64,000 nucleotides of DNA from positions 85,561-149,560 of the forward strand of contig JAXMGR010000010.1 in the NCBI GenBank assembly GCA_046352935.1, read 5' to 3'. The notes beneath the pieces were generated by a model. That model was not told where the DNA came from, did no database searches, and saw nothing but the letters and a program-made list of their open reading frames with translations. Below, in pieces: positions 15,737 through 28,701 of this stretch (positions are counted from its first letter, which is position 1; the number at the start of each line of letters is the position of its first letter). The DNA comes from CAYWMY01 sp046352935 (GTDB lineage Bacteria > Pseudomonadota > Gammaproteobacteria > Steroidobacterales > Steroidobacteraceae). The position numbers were made by a program, and so were the translations under genes.

Positions 15737-17230
15737 ATGTCCGCGAAAGAAAAGCTGATCTTCGAACTGTCGAGACCGGGCCGCGGCACGCGCGCGCACT
15801 GGCCCGAGGCGGCTCCGCCGGACGACCTGCCCGCGACACTGCGTCGCCAGACACCGCCGCCGCTGCCGGAGGCCGGTGAACTCGACGTGGTGCGTCACTA
15901 CACGCGGCTGTCGCGCCTGAACTTCTCCATCGACACGCACTTCTACCCGCTGGGTTCGTGCACGATGAAGTACAACCCGAAGGCCTGCGACGCGCTCGCG
16001 TCGCTGCCGGAGTCGCGCGGCCTGCATCCGCTGACGCCGGCTTCGCACAGCCAGGGACTGCTGGCCTGCCTGCACGAGCTGCAGGAGATGCTGAAGGCCG
16101 TCACGGGCATGCGCGGCGTGTCGCTGACGCCGATGGCCGGTGCGCAGGGGGAGTTCGCGGGCGTCGCGATGATCCGTGCATTCCACCGTGCACGCGGTGA
16201 CCACGGCCGTACCGAGATCATCGTTCCGAGCGCCGCCCACGGCACCAATCCCGCGACTGCGGCGATGTGCGGCTACGCCATCCGCGAGGTGCCGGTTGCG
16301 GCCGACGGCGATGTGGACCTGGACGCGCTGTGCGCGGCCGTGGGACCCGCGACCGCGGGCATCATGCTGACGAACCCCTCGACGCTAGGCGTGTTCGAGC
16401 GGCGTATCGAGGAGGTCTCGCGCATCGTGCATTCCGCCGGTGGCCTGCTGTACTACGACGGTGCGAACCTGAACGCGATCCTCGGCCGCGTGCGGCCCGG
16501 CGACATGGGATTCGACGTGATCCACCTGAACCTGCACAAGACCTTCGCCACGCCGCACGGCGGCGGTGGCCCGGGTTCGGGTGCCGTCGGCGTCAGCGAG
16601 CGGCTGCTGCCGTTCATGCCGGTGCCGCTGGTCGCGCGTGACGGCGAGCGATATCGCTGGCTCGACGAGCGCGACCTGCCGCAGAGCATCGGTCGCCTGT
16701 CGGCCTTCGCGGGCAACACCGGCGTGCTGCTCAGGGCCTGGGTCTACCTGCGCCTGCTCGGCTGGCAGGGGCTCACGCGCGTGAGCGGCTTCGCGACGCT
16801 GAACGCCAATTACGTGATGGCGCGGTTGCGCACGGCGGGGTTCGATCTCGCCTATCCCTCGCGCCGCGCCACTCACGAGTTCATCGTGACGCTGAAGCGC
16901 CAGGCGAAGGAACTCGGCGTCAACGCGCTGGACTACGCGAAGCGACTCCTGGACCACGAGGTACACGCACCGACAACGTACTTCCCGCTGCTGGTGCCGG
17001 AGTGCCTGCTCATCGAGCCCACCGAGACCGAGAGCCGCGAGACGCTCGACGCCTTCGTCGAGGCACTGATCGCGATCGACGCGGAGGCGCGCGGGAACCC
17101 GGAGATCGTTCGCTCAGCGCCGCACAGCACGGTCGTGCGGCGTCTCGACGACGTGCGCGCCTCGCGCCAGCCCGACATCGTCTGGCAGGCACCGGGAGCG
17201 GTCGCACCGGAATCTGCGGCCGCGGGCTGA
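15737..17230 (+). CDS. gcvPB: glycine dehydrogenase (decarboxylating) subunit 2
   Basis: C-terminal half of the P protein, 497 residues, carrying the PLP site. The PLP-binding lysine is Lys268 in NLHKTFATPHGGGGPG. Also seen are FYPLGSCTMKYNPK and SAAHGTNPATA. The start ATG 15737 is 16 bp after gcvPA. Enterics have a fused gcvP; the split form occurs in several high-GC gammaproteobacteria and many other bacteria. No gcvL (lpd) is in the operon. Confidence 0.95.
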   Translation: MSAKEKLIFELSRPGRGTRAHWPEAAPPDDLPATLRRQTPPPLPEAGELDVVRHYTRLSRLNFSIDTHFYPLGSCTMKYNPKACDALASLPESRGLHPLTPASHSQGLLACLHELQEMLKAVTGMRGVSLTPMAGAQGEFAGVAMIRAFHRARGDHGRTEIIVPSAAHGTNPATAAMCGYAIREVPVAADGDVDLDALCAAVGPATAGIMLTNPSTLGVFERRIEEVSRIVHSAGGLLYYDGANLNAILGRVRPGDMGFDVIHLNLHKTFATPHGGGGPGSGAVGVSERLLPFMPVPLVARDGERYRWLDERDLPQSIGRLSAFAGNTGVLLRAWVYLRLLGWQGLTRVSGFATLNANYVMARLRTAGFDLAYPSRRATHEFIVTLKRQAKELGVNALDYAKRLLDHEVHAPTTYFPLLVPECLLIEPTETESRETLDAFVEALIAIDAEARGNPEIVRSAPHSTVVRRLDDVRASRQPDIVWQAPGAVAPESAAAG

Positions 17231-17241
17231 GATCACAGGGC

Positions 17242-17269
17242 GGCCGCAGCGCCCGACGAGGGCGCGGCC
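17242..17269. terminator. GC-rich hairpin between convergent gcvPB and metH
   Basis: GCGCCC (17249-17254) pairs with GGGCGC (17260-17265), extended by GGCC arms after a bulge. No T-run follows on either strand, so a terminator role is only suggested by its place between two gene ends. Confidence 0.3.
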
Positions 17270-17275
17270 TGCTCC

Positions 17276-20974
<3,699 letters not shown>

Positions 20975-20987
20975 GGGCTGTTGCGCC

Positions 20988-21896
20988 TCAGGTCGCGGCG
21001 GCCGCGCGCAGTCCGAGCGCGTGGCAGACGGCAAAGCTCAGGTCGGCGCGGTTCAGCGTGTAGAAGTGGAACTCGCGCACGCCGTGACGCTGCAGGGTCT
21101 CCACTTCCTCGATCGCCACCGCCGCGGCGATCAGCCTGTGGGTCTCCGGATCGCCGTCGAGTCCCTCGAAGCGCCGTGCGAGTACCGCCGGCACGCTGGC
21201 TCCGCAGCGGGCCGCGAAGCGCTGCACCTGCGTGAAGCGTGTGATCGGCAGTATGCCCGGCACGATCGGCACGGTGATGCCGGCGCGCGCGCAGGCGTCA
21301 CGGAAGCGCAGCCAGATGTCCGTGTCGAAGCAGAACTGGGTCACCGCGCGCGATGCCCCCGCGTCGATCTTGCGCCTGAGGTTGTCGAGATCGGCGGCGG
21401 CGCCCGGCGCTTCGGGGTGCACCTCGGGGTACGCGGCCACGCTGATGTCGAAGTCGCCCACGCCCCGCAGGCCCCGCACCAGGTCCGCCGCATGGTGGAA
21501 TCCGTCGGGATGCGGAACATAACCCGCTGCCCCCGCCGGCGGATCGCCGCGCAGGGCGACGATGTGGCGGATGCCCTCGTCCCAGTAACGGCGGGCGATG
21601 TCGAGCACTTCGCCTCGCGGCGCACCGACGCAGGTGAGGTGTGGCGCGACGCACAGCCGGGTCTGCTGCCGGAGCCTGGAGACCAGCGCGTGCGTGTGGT
21701 CGCGCGTCGATCCATCGGCACCGTAGGTCACCGACACGAACCGCGGTCCGAGCGGTGCAAGCTGGAGCACCGATTGCCAGAGGCTCTCGGCCATCGCGGC
21801 CGTCTTCGGCGGAAAGAACTCGAAAGACACCACCGGCGCGGTGGTACCCGCGGTCCGCGTGTCGTCCTGGCGCTGTGCGTTCGGCTGGACCTGCAC
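20988..21896 (-). CDS. metF: methylenetetrahydrofolate reductase
   Basis: Flavoprotein reducing methylene-THF to methyl-THF, the MetH substrate. 302 residues. It shows the family start SFEFFPPK, SVTYGADGSTRDHT (substrate/FAD site) and AVTQFCFD. I start it at GTG 21896 because GAGG lies seven nt upstream and this length matches the family (about 296). A TAAGAT -10-like box lies about 30 nt before the start. First gene of metF-metH; the glycine cleavage operon next door supplies its substrate. Confidence 0.94.
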   Translation of the reverse strand: MQVQPNAQRQDDTRTAGTTAPVVSFEFFPPKTAAMAESLWQSVLQLAPLGPRFVSVTYGADGSTRDHTHALVSRLRQQTRLCVAPHLTCVGAPRGEVLDIARRYWDEGIRHIVALRGDPPAGAAGYVPHPDGFHHAADLVRGLRGVGDFDISVAAYPEVHPEAPGAAADLDNLRRKIDAGASRAVTQFCFDTDIWLRFRDACARAGITVPIVPGILPITRFTQVQRFAARCGASVPAVLARRFEGLDGDPETHRLIAAAVAIEEVETLQRHGVREFHFYTLNRADLSFAVCHALGLRAAAAT

Positions 21897-22025
21897 TTCG
21901 ATACCTCGACGGAGAATCGGCCCGCATCTTACAACGAGCCCTGCATCCGGCCGGCGCCCGTGGCCCTGTTCGGCCTGCGCACGGGCCGGATGGGACGATA
22001 GCGCCATGAGGATGGCTCATGGATG

Positions 22026-22035
22026 CCAATATTGG
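22026..22035. repeat. palindrome CCAATATTGG in the metF/lrp-like intergenic region
   Basis: A perfect 10-bp palindrome overlapping the putative -35 box of the Lrp/AsnC gene. Position suggests autoregulation, but the binding protein is not known. Confidence 0.35.
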
Positions 22036-22060
22036 ACTGCCGATCGATCCCCGGTAGATT
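22032..22060 (+). promoter_or_regulatory. possible promoter of the Lrp/AsnC regulator gene
   Basis: TTGGAC (22032-22037) and TAGATT (22055-22060) are 17 bp apart. The matches are moderate (3/6 and 4/6). The start would be near 22067, 26 nt before the ATG. Confidence 0.35.
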
Positions 22061-22092
22061 GTCTGAACTACCGCAGCTTCCGGACACAGTGC

Positions 22093-22572
22093 ATGAGCGC
22101 CATCGCCCTGGACCGCATCGACTCGAAGATCCTGCAGGTGCTCTCGCGCGAGGGACGCATCAGCTGGCGGGACCTCGCCGAACGCGTCGGTCTCTCGTTG
22201 ACGCCGACGCTGCGCCGGATCCGGCGCCTGGAGGAATCCGGCCTCATCGCGGGCTACGGCGCGCGCTTCGACGAAGACCGGCTGGGACTCGGGATCACGA
22301 TGTTCATCTCGGTCACGCTCGATCGCCAGACCGAAGAGACGCTCAAGGTGTTCGAGCGGCGCATCGCGGACGTGCCCGAGGTCATGAGCTGTCATCTCAT
22401 GACGGGCGAGGCGGACTACCTGCTGCGTGTGGTCGTTGCGGACCTGGCGACGTACCAGCGCTTCATGCTCGACGTGCTGACGCGTATCCCGGGCGTCTCG
22501 CACATCCAGTCGAGCCTCGCGATCAAGCCGGTGTTCCAGCGTTCGACGCCGCCCCTGCCCCGCGTCCGCTGA
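22093..22572 (+). CDS. Lrp/AsnC family transcriptional regulator
   Basis: A 159-residue feast/famine regulator. Residues 5-65 are the AsnC-type winged helix-turn-helix (LDRIDSKILQVLSREGRISWRDLAERVGLSLTPTLRRIRRLEESGLI). The rest is the ligand-binding RAM domain (VMSCHLMTGEADYLLRVVV). Start ATG 22093. It is divergent from metF-metH, so it could control that operon or itself; which amino acid it senses is unknown. Confidence 0.93.
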   Translation: MSAIALDRIDSKILQVLSREGRISWRDLAERVGLSLTPTLRRIRRLEESGLIAGYGARFDEDRLGLGITMFISVTLDRQTEETLKVFERRIADVPEVMSCHLMTGEADYLLRVVVADLATYQRFMLDVLTRIPGVSHIQSSLAIKPVFQRSTPPLPRVR

Positions 22573-22605
22573 TGCCGGGCACGGCCGCGGGATGCCCGCC
22601 GGGGG

Positions 22606-23607
22606 TCACTCGGCGACGATGCGCCGCTGCATGAGTGCGTCGATGACCGAACGGATCGGCAGCTGCTCGTCGATCACGCGGTAGACGTGCTCGCAGATCG
22701 GCATGTCCACCGAGAGGCGCTGCGCGACCCGGAAGACGGCCCGGGCGGCGTGCACGCCCTCGACGACCTGGCCGATGGCCGCGATCGCCTGGTCCACGCC
22801 CGTGCCCTTCGCGATGGCGAGCCCGAACCGCCGGTTGCGTGACTGGTCGTCGGTGCACGTCAGCACGAGGTCGCCGAGCCCCGCGAGTCCCATGAACGTG
22901 TCGCGATCGGCGCCGAGTGCTTCGCCGAGCCGTACCATCTCCGCGAGCCCGCGGGTGATCAGCGCGACACGTGTATTGGCGCCGTAGCCGAGACCGTCCG
23001 AGATGCCGGTCGCGATCGCGACCACGTTCTTGACCGCGCCGCCTACCTCGACTCCGGCGATGTCCGGCTGCGTGTAGGCCCGGAAGTTCTGTGCGGAGAT
23101 GCTGCTCGCCAGTTCGAAGGCGAAACGCCCGTCGGGACTCGCCACCGCGATCGCGGTCGGGAGCCCGAGGCCCACCTCGCGCGCGAAGGTCGGTCCGGAA
23201 AGAACCGCGATCGGGATGCCGGCGCCCAGTACTTCCGCCGCGACCTGGTGCGGCAGTTTCCCGGTCTCGTGCTCGAAACCCTTGGTGGCCCAGGCCACCC
23301 GGGCTCCAGGGCCGAGAAGAGGCCGCAGCTGCCCGAGCACGCTCCGGAAGGCGTTGCTCGACACGGCGACGAGCACGTCCCCGCCCCCCGCCAGGGCGCG
23401 GTGCAGCTCCGATTCCACCGTCAGCGCCGGCGGGAATTCGGCACCCGGCAGATAGCGCTGATTCCGGCGCTCGCGCGCGATGCGCTCCGGCTCGTCCTCG
23501 GATCTGCCCCACAGGATCGTGGGGCGGCCGGCGCGCGCGAACTGTATCGCGAGCGCCGTGCCCCAGGAGCCCGCGCCGATGACGACCATCGGCGAGTTCA
23601 GTGGCAT
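22606..23607 (-). CDS. gpsA: glycerol-3-phosphate dehydrogenase [NAD(P)+]
   Basis: Makes sn-glycerol-3-phosphate for phospholipid synthesis. 333 residues. The N-terminal nucleotide-binding loop is VIGAGSWGTALA. The catalytic region shows GAVKNVVAIATGISDGLGYGANTRVALITRG and GLAGLGDLVLTC. It is the last gene of yibN-grxC-secB-gpsA, a conserved gammaproteobacterial order, 19 bp after secB. Confidence 0.96.
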   Translation of the reverse strand: MPLNSPMVVIGAGSWGTALAIQFARAGRPTILWGRSEDEPERIARERRNQRYLPGAEFPPALTVESELHRALAGGGDVLVAVSSNAFRSVLGQLRPLLGPGARVAWATKGFEHETGKLPHQVAAEVLGAGIPIAVLSGPTFAREVGLGLPTAIAVASPDGRFAFELASSISAQNFRAYTQPDIAGVEVGGAVKNVVAIATGISDGLGYGANTRVALITRGLAEMVRLGEALGADRDTFMGLAGLGDLVLTCTDDQSRNRRFGLAIAKGTGVDQAIAAIGQVVEGVHAARAVFRVAQRLSVDMPICEHVYRVIDEQLPIRSVIDALMQRRIVAE

Positions 23608-23626
23608 GCGGCCGCCGCGGCGATCT

Positions 23627-24124
23627 TCAGTTGATCTGAGTCGGCTGGGCTGCAGCGCCGCGTGCGGCCTGTTCCTGCAGCGAATGCTCGAAGATCGCGT
23701 CGAAGTTGACGGGCGGCAGGAAGAACGGTGGGAAGCCGCCCTTGGTGATCATGTCGGAAACGACCTGTCTCGCATACGGGAACAGGACGTTCGGGGCGAA
23801 TGCGCCGAGAATGCGGCGCGTGTCGTCGGCCGAGTACCCGCGCACGACGAAGACTCCCGCCTGCTTGACCTCGACGAGGTAGACCGGGATCTCGCCGGTC
23901 TTGGCCTCGAGCGTCACGGTCAGCACGACCTCGTGCACGTCGCCGCCCAGGCTGTTCGTCGCTGAACCCAGGTTCAGCCCGACCTTCGGATCCTGTGACT
24001 GAGCGGGCACGAACGGGCCCTGCGGGGCCTCGAACGACACGTCCTTGATGTAGACGTTCTGGAGCGCGATGCCGGGTGCGCCGGGGGCGGCGGCTTCGCC
24101 GTTGGGAAGATTCTGCTCAGACAT
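23627..24124 (-). CDS. secB: protein-export chaperone SecB
   Basis: Cytoplasmic tetrameric chaperone that keeps preproteins unfolded and hands them to SecA. 165 residues. The signature LQNVYIKDVSFEAP is at residues 21-34 and the family core includes VHEVVLTVT and LFPYARQVVSDMITKGGFPPFFLPPVNF. The short Pro/Gly/Ala-rich N-terminal extension is common in this family. Confidence 0.97.
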   Translation of the reverse strand: MSEQNLPNGEAAAPGAPGIALQNVYIKDVSFEAPQGPFVPAQSQDPKVGLNLGSATNSLGGDVHEVVLTVTLEAKTGEIPVYLVEVKQAGVFVVRGYSADDTRRILGAFAPNVLFPYARQVVSDMITKGGFPPFFLPPVNFDAIFEHSLQEQAARGAAAQPTQIN

Positions 24125-24178
24125 GAGAGGAAGTCCTTTGTCGCTGACGATCGGGCGGAAGTGGAACGGACGCGCGGC

Positions 24179-24439
24179 TCAGCCGGCCAGGAGCGGATCC
24201 AGTCCGCCGGCCGCGTCCAGCGCGTGCAGATCGTCGCAGCCACCCACGTGGTGCGAGCCGATGAAGATCTGGGGTACCGTGGTCCGGCCGCTCGCGGCGA
24301 TCATTTCTTCGCGCCGTCCGGGGGCAGCCTCTATGTCGATTTCCATGTAGGCCGCGCCTTTCTGCTGCAGCAGCGCCTTGGCGCGAGCGCAGTACGGGCA
24401 CCAGGACTTGGTGTAGATGCGGATCTCGGGTGTCGGCAT
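24179..24439 (-). CDS. grxC: glutaredoxin 3
   Basis: An 86-residue dithiol glutaredoxin with the active site CPYC at residues 14-17 (KSWCPYCARAK), the cis-proline TVPQIFI and the GSH-binding GGCDDLHAL. It reduces disulfides and mixed glutathione disulfides in the cytoplasm. It is 3 nt downstream of the rhodanese gene and upstream of secB. Confidence 0.96.
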   Translation of the reverse strand: MPTPEIRIYTKSWCPYCARAKALLQQKGAAYMEIDIEAAPGRREEMIAASGRTTVPQIFIGSHHVGGCDDLHALDAAGGLDPLLAG

Positions 24440-24442
24440 GGT

Positions 24443-24865
24443 TCAGCTCTTCACGAGAGGCAGATTGTCCTGGCGCCAGGCCGAAAGGCCACCGCGCAGG
24501 TTGAAGACCTGCTTGAACCCGAGTCGGGTCAGATGGCGCGCAGCAGACCCGGAAGTCGTTCCGGTGTCGCAGCACATGATCAGTGTTCTTTCCTTGAACC
24601 GCGCCAGTGACTCGGCGCCGGCGGCGATCTCGTCGCCGGGAACATTGCGCGCGTTCCCGATGTGCCCTGCCTTGAAATTGCCGTTCGACCGGACATCGAT
24701 CAGGACCGCGCCCTGGTTCATCAGGCGCACGGCTTCCGTCGGGCTCACCGCCGCGAACGATCCGGCCTGCGTGCGTAACTCGTAAGCCAGCGTCGCGACC
24801 ACCATCGCGACCGCCAGTGCGACGAGGAACGGGTGGTTCGCAGCGAATTCCAGCAATCGGTCCAT
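24443..24865 (-). CDS. yibN: membrane-anchored rhodanese-like protein (YibN type)
   Basis: 140 residues: one N-terminal membrane helix (about 9-27, FLVALAVAMVVATLAYEL) and a rhodanese domain with the active-site loop MCCDTGTTSG, where the cysteine is retained. Sulfur-carrier or redox role is assumed from the family; the substrate is not known. The start ATG 24865 begins just before the membrane segment. First gene of the yibN-grxC-secB-gpsA operon and divergent from envC, as in E. coli. Confidence 0.92.
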   Translation of the reverse strand: MDRLLEFAANHPFLVALAVAMVVATLAYELRTQAGSFAAVSPTEAVRLMNQGAVLIDVRSNGNFKAGHIGNARNVPGDEIAAGAESLARFKERTLIMCCDTGTTSGSAARHLTRLGFKQVFNLRGGLSAWRQDNLPLVKS

Positions 24866-24902
24866 GGGGACTTCAGATCTGCGGGGGACGGAAAGGGCGC
24901 GA

Positions 24903-24911
24903 AGTATATCA
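24903..24911 (-). promoter_or_regulatory. extended -10 promoter of yibN-grxC-secB-gpsA
   Basis: On the minus strand TGATATACT (24911-24903) is an extended -10 element (TGn-TATACT). The predicted start is near 24896, about 30 nt before yibN. No clear -35 is needed for such promoters. Confidence 0.55.
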
Positions 24912-25078
24912 GCCCGTGCGCGCATGGCTCCGCAGGACCGACCGGAGCGCGCCGCGGGGACGCGGTCGCGCAGGCCGGCGCCCGCCGGGAATCGGCGACC
25001 CGCGGGCGCCACCCCGGGGGCGACTCAGGCGGACGCGCCGGGTACCATCTCCGCTTCCCGCGCCCGGCTCCCGTGCTC

Positions 25079-26215
25079 ATGCAGCGTTTCACCTTGCTTC
25101 TGTTGTTCATGCTCCTGGCGGGCGCCGGCCATGCGGACCGGGGCGACCCCGAGGAGGACCTGGCGCGTATCCGCGAGAAGATCGGCGCGCTGCAGCAGTC
25201 GGTTCGCGAGGACCTGGGGCGTCGTGACCGCGTGGCCGTGCAGCTCCGCGAGGCCGAGGCGAAGGTCGGCGAGGCCTCCCGCAGGCTGGCCGCGGTCCGA
25301 CGCGACATCCGCGCGAGTGACCTGCGGCTGGCTGGACTGAGGGCCGAACGACAGCGCAACGAACGCATCCTGCTCGAGGAGCGCGATGCGCTCGCCGCCC
25401 AGCTGCGGGCAGCCTACGTCAATGGCCGCGAGGAGCAGCTCAAGCTGCTGTTGAACCAGCAGGATCCGGCTGCAATCGGCCGCATGCTCGTCTACTACGG
25501 TTACTTCGGCAGGGCGCGCGCGGACAGGATCGGCACCATCGAGACTGCGGTGCACCGCCTCGAACAGGTGACCGTGGAGGAGCGCGAGACCCGGGCCGGC
25601 CTGGAACGGCTCGCGAAGCAGCAGGCTCAGGAAGTCCGTTCGCTCGACGGTGCGCGCGGCGAACGACGCGCCGCCCTGAGCGAGGTCAATTCCCAGATCC
25701 GGAGTCGCAAGGACAGCCTCGCGAAGCTCCGCCGCGAGGCCGCTGCCGTACAGCGGCTGGTCGAGGACCTGCGCCGCCGCCTGCCCGAGGTTCCGCCGCC
25801 GGAGGGGGGGCTGCCGTTCGAGCGGGTGCGTGGCCGGCTGCCCTGGCCTGTCGCCGGGCGCATCATCGAAAACTTCGGTGCGCCGCGAGGCGGTGGACTG
25901 CGCTGGAATGGCCTGCTGATCTCCGCCGAGCGCGGTGCGGAGGTCCGGGCGCCTTACGGTGGCCGCGTCGTCTACGCGGACTGGCTGCCCGGGCTCGGCC
26001 TGCTGCTGATCATCGATCACGGCGGTGGCTACATGAGCCTGTACGGACACAACGAGCAGATCTTCAAGGCCGCGGGGACGGCCGTCGCGACGGGAGACGT
26101 GATCGCGAGCGTGGGCGACTCGGGGGGGCGGGACACACCCGCGCTGTACTTCGAGATCCGCCGCAGCGCCCGCGCGATCGATCCGCGTCCCTGGTTCGGC
26201 CGTTCGGCTCCCTGA
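25079..26215 (+). CDS. envC: murein hydrolase activator EnvC
   Basis: Periplasmic divisome protein that switches on AmiA/AmiB amidases at septation. 378 residues from ATG 25079 (GTG 25073 is also possible): signal peptide 1-18, a long coiled coil (about 22-250) and a C-terminal LytM domain (about 275-375). The LytM motif is LYFEIRR where active M23 peptidases have LHFE; this loss of the metal-binding His is typical of EnvC and marks it as an activator, not an enzyme. Divergent from yibN. Confidence 0.95.
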   Translation: MQRFTLLLLFMLLAGAGHADRGDPEEDLARIREKIGALQQSVREDLGRRDRVAVQLREAEAKVGEASRRLAAVRRDIRASDLRLAGLRAERQRNERILLEERDALAAQLRAAYVNGREEQLKLLLNQQDPAAIGRMLVYYGYFGRARADRIGTIETAVHRLEQVTVEERETRAGLERLAKQQAQEVRSLDGARGERRAALSEVNSQIRSRKDSLAKLRREAAAVQRLVEDLRRRLPEVPPPEGGLPFERVRGRLPWPVAGRIIENFGAPRGGGLRWNGLLISAERGAEVRAPYGGRVVYADWLPGLGLLLIIDHGGGYMSLYGHNEQIFKAAGTAVATGDVIASVGDSGGRDTPALYFEIRRSARAIDPRPWFGRSAP

Positions 26216-26417
26216 GCGGTCGGCTCCGCTGCGTTCGTCGCCGGGGGCCTGCCGTGCCGCTGTGCGTACCCCCGCGGGTCGCGGTGCATCCAGGCCTCTG
26301 ACCGGTTCTGCCGTCGAGATGACATAGTCCGGGAAACTGCGGGGCGTCTCACAGCCGCACGAACCCTGATCGGCGAGCATCACCGTCGCGTTGCTCCGAC
26401 CGTTCCTGGTATCCGCG

Positions 26418-28622
26418 ATGCCCGAAAAAACCAGTCGCATGACAGCCCTGCCGACGCACCTCGGCGGCTCGAGACCATCCCTCGACCCCTATGGTCAACT
26501 GCTCAAGTCGCTGATGCCCGGTGCATCGGGAATCGCCGTCTACGACGCGCGCGGAACACCCCTCTGGGTCGGCAGCGAGTATCACGGACCGGATCCGCAG
26601 CCTCTGGTCGATGCGGCCCTCGGCGAGGCGCCGCCGTTGACGACGGCGGAGGTCGATGGCTTCACACGGGATCACGAAGGATCACCAGCCTATGTCTTCC
26701 GTGTGCGCAACGATCACGGCGAGGTCATCGCGGTCTGCTGTCTGATCACACGCGATTCCGAGAAGCGGCCCTACTCTCTGGTGCTCGCGCTCGTGCGCCC
26801 TGTGCTCGAATGCCTCAAGCGCGAACTCGACGCGCGCGCCAGCGTCGGTGCGCTGGCGCGCAATCTCGAGGCCCACGATCACGACCTGGCGCTGCTCCTC
26901 GAGATGCCCTGCGACGCGGGACCGGGTGACGAGCTCGGAGCGCTGACCCAGAAGTGTCTCGATCATCTCGGCTGCGAGCTGGCTGCGCTCGTCGTGCCCG
27001 AGCGCAACATCGCGATCTGCAAGGCACCGCCCGGCGTCAAGCCCAGGGCGGATGTGCTGACGCGCATGCATCGTCATCTCCTGAACTGGGCGCAGCTGCA
27101 GCGACGGCCGCTCATCGTGAATCGGCTCGCTGTCCCGACGGATCCGGAGACGCGTCCGCCATTCCGGATCCTGTCCGTGCCCCTGCGCCATGCTTCGGGC
27201 CGCATCGCGGGTTTCCTCGGGCTGTTCCGCGCATCGCAGGTCCGGGAATTCGACCTCAAGGACCAGCAGGTCGCGAGTCTCGTCGCGCGCCGCATCACTG
27301 GAATCCTGGCGACCCACTACGATGGATCGACGGGGCTCCTCACGCGGGTCGCGCTCGGCGGGCAGGTCCAGGGTCTGCTCGCGGGTGGCGGGATCACCGG
27401 CCCCCATGCCGTCCTCTATCTCGATATCGACGGACTCCACGCGATCAACGAAAGCCTGGGTATGGAGGCGGGCGACGAGGCGATCTCCAGGGTTGCCGAG
27501 ATCCTGCGCAGAAAACCTCGCGCGAATGCATTGTCCGGACGCCTCACGGGTGACCGTTTCGCCGTCTTCCTCCCCGACTGCGACATGACGGCGGCCGTCG
27601 AGGCAGCCGAGACCATCCGCGCCTGCTGCGCGGAGATCACCTGCGTGCGCGGAGAAACGAGCATGCCGGTCACCGCCAGCATCGGCATCGCGGAAGTGCC
27701 GGAGGGAGCCGCCGCATTCGAGCACGGCCTCGCACAGGCGGAAATCGCCTGCAAGACCGCCAGGATGCACGGGCGCGGGACAGTCCACATGCACCGGCAT
27801 CCGGTCCTCGGGTCCGGCGTCGATGCAGCCGAATCCGCGCTGCGGGACCGCCTGCAGGCGGCCCTCGACGGACATGGACTCGCGCTCAGCGCACAGCCCA
27901 TCCTGCCGCTCGCGGGCGTCGCCGGGCGCCCGCACTTCGAGCTCCTGCTGCGCCTCCGTGGCGTGGACAGCGAGACCATGGGACCGGCGAAGTTCCTCGC
28001 GGTCGCCCAACGCCATGGACTGATGGCCCGCATCGACCGCTGGGTCGTGGGGACGGCGCTGGACACCCTGAGGGCGCATGCGGGGGCGCTGGCCGCGACG
28101 GGCGTGCGCTTCTCGATCAACCTGTCGGCGGCCGCGATCGGCGACGAGTCCTTCCACGAGTTCCTTGAAGCCCGCGTTCGCGACAGCGGCATTCCCCCTG
28201 CGATGCTCTGTTTCGAGATCGGCGAGGTCGCGGCCGCGAGCAACCTGACGCGGGCCGATCGCCTCATGCAGCGGCTGCGATTGCAGGGCTGCAGCTTCGC
28301 GCTCGATGACTTCGGCGCCGGGCTGTCATCGCTCGGCCAGCTGAAGACGCTGCCGGTCTCGGTGCTGAAGATCGACGGCAGTCTGGTGCGTGAGGCGACC
28401 ACCAATCAGCGTACCGAGGCCATGTTGAGAGCCATCGCGCAGCTCGCACACACCATGGGCATGGAGACCGTCGCCGAAGTGGTGGAAACCGAGGAATCCC
28501 GGACGCGCATGGCCGAACTCGGCATCGACTACGGCCAGGGTTACGCGATCGGTCGGCCGATGCCGCTGGCAGAAGTGCTCGCTGATCTCGCCTTGTACAG
28601 CGAGGTCGCCGGCTGGAGCTGA
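26418..28622 (+). CDS. GAF-GGDEF-EAL protein with degenerate GGDEF (c-di-GMP phosphodiesterase)
   Basis: 734 residues from ATG 26418 (ATG 26439 possible; an extended -10 TGACATAGT lies at 26320-26328). The N-terminal part to about 300 is GAF-like. The GGDEF domain (about 325-460) has TGDRF (377-381) instead of GGDEF, losing the catalytic Glu, so it should not make c-di-GMP. The EAL domain (about 480-725) keeps the metal/catalytic residues: E508 in the FELLLRLRG motif (ELL in place of EAL), NLSAAA, FEIGEV, D630-D631 in DDFGAG, LKIDGSL and VVETEE. It is therefore probably a phosphodiesterase, possibly regulated by GTP at the dead domain. Confidence 0.9.
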   Translation: MPEKTSRMTALPTHLGGSRPSLDPYGQLLKSLMPGASGIAVYDARGTPLWVGSEYHGPDPQPLVDAALGEAPPLTTAEVDGFTRDHEGSPAYVFRVRNDHGEVIAVCCLITRDSEKRPYSLVLALVRPVLECLKRELDARASVGALARNLEAHDHDLALLLEMPCDAGPGDELGALTQKCLDHLGCELAALVVPERNIAICKAPPGVKPRADVLTRMHRHLLNWAQLQRRPLIVNRLAVPTDPETRPPFRILSVPLRHASGRIAGFLGLFRASQVREFDLKDQQVASLVARRITGILATHYDGSTGLLTRVALGGQVQGLLAGGGITGPHAVLYLDIDGLHAINESLGMEAGDEAISRVAEILRRKPRANALSGRLTGDRFAVFLPDCDMTAAVEAAETIRACCAEITCVRGETSMPVTASIGIAEVPEGAAAFEHGLAQAEIACKTARMHGRGTVHMHRHPVLGSGVDAAESALRDRLQAALDGHGLALSAQPILPLAGVAGRPHFELLLRLRGVDSETMGPAKFLAVAQRHGLMARIDRWVVGTALDTLRAHAGALAATGVRFSINLSAAAIGDESFHEFLEARVRDSGIPPAMLCFEIGEVAAASNLTRADRLMQRLRLQGCSFALDDFGAGLSSLGQLKTLPVSVLKIDGSLVREATTNQRTEAMLRAIAQLAHTMGMETVAEVVETEESRTRMAELGIDYGQGYAIGRPMPLAEVLADLALYSEVAGWS

Positions 28623-28701
28623 TTTCCCGACCGATCCGGCGGTGCTGGCGGCAGCAGAGCCGCCGCGAGGGATGATCCGCAGCCGGCCACCTGGAACCAA
28701 C

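Noticed and set aside
21897..22092. SAH or cobalamin riboswitch upstream of metF-metH
   Set aside because: No SAH core (GAGGAGCGYUGC type) or B12 box is visible in the leader.
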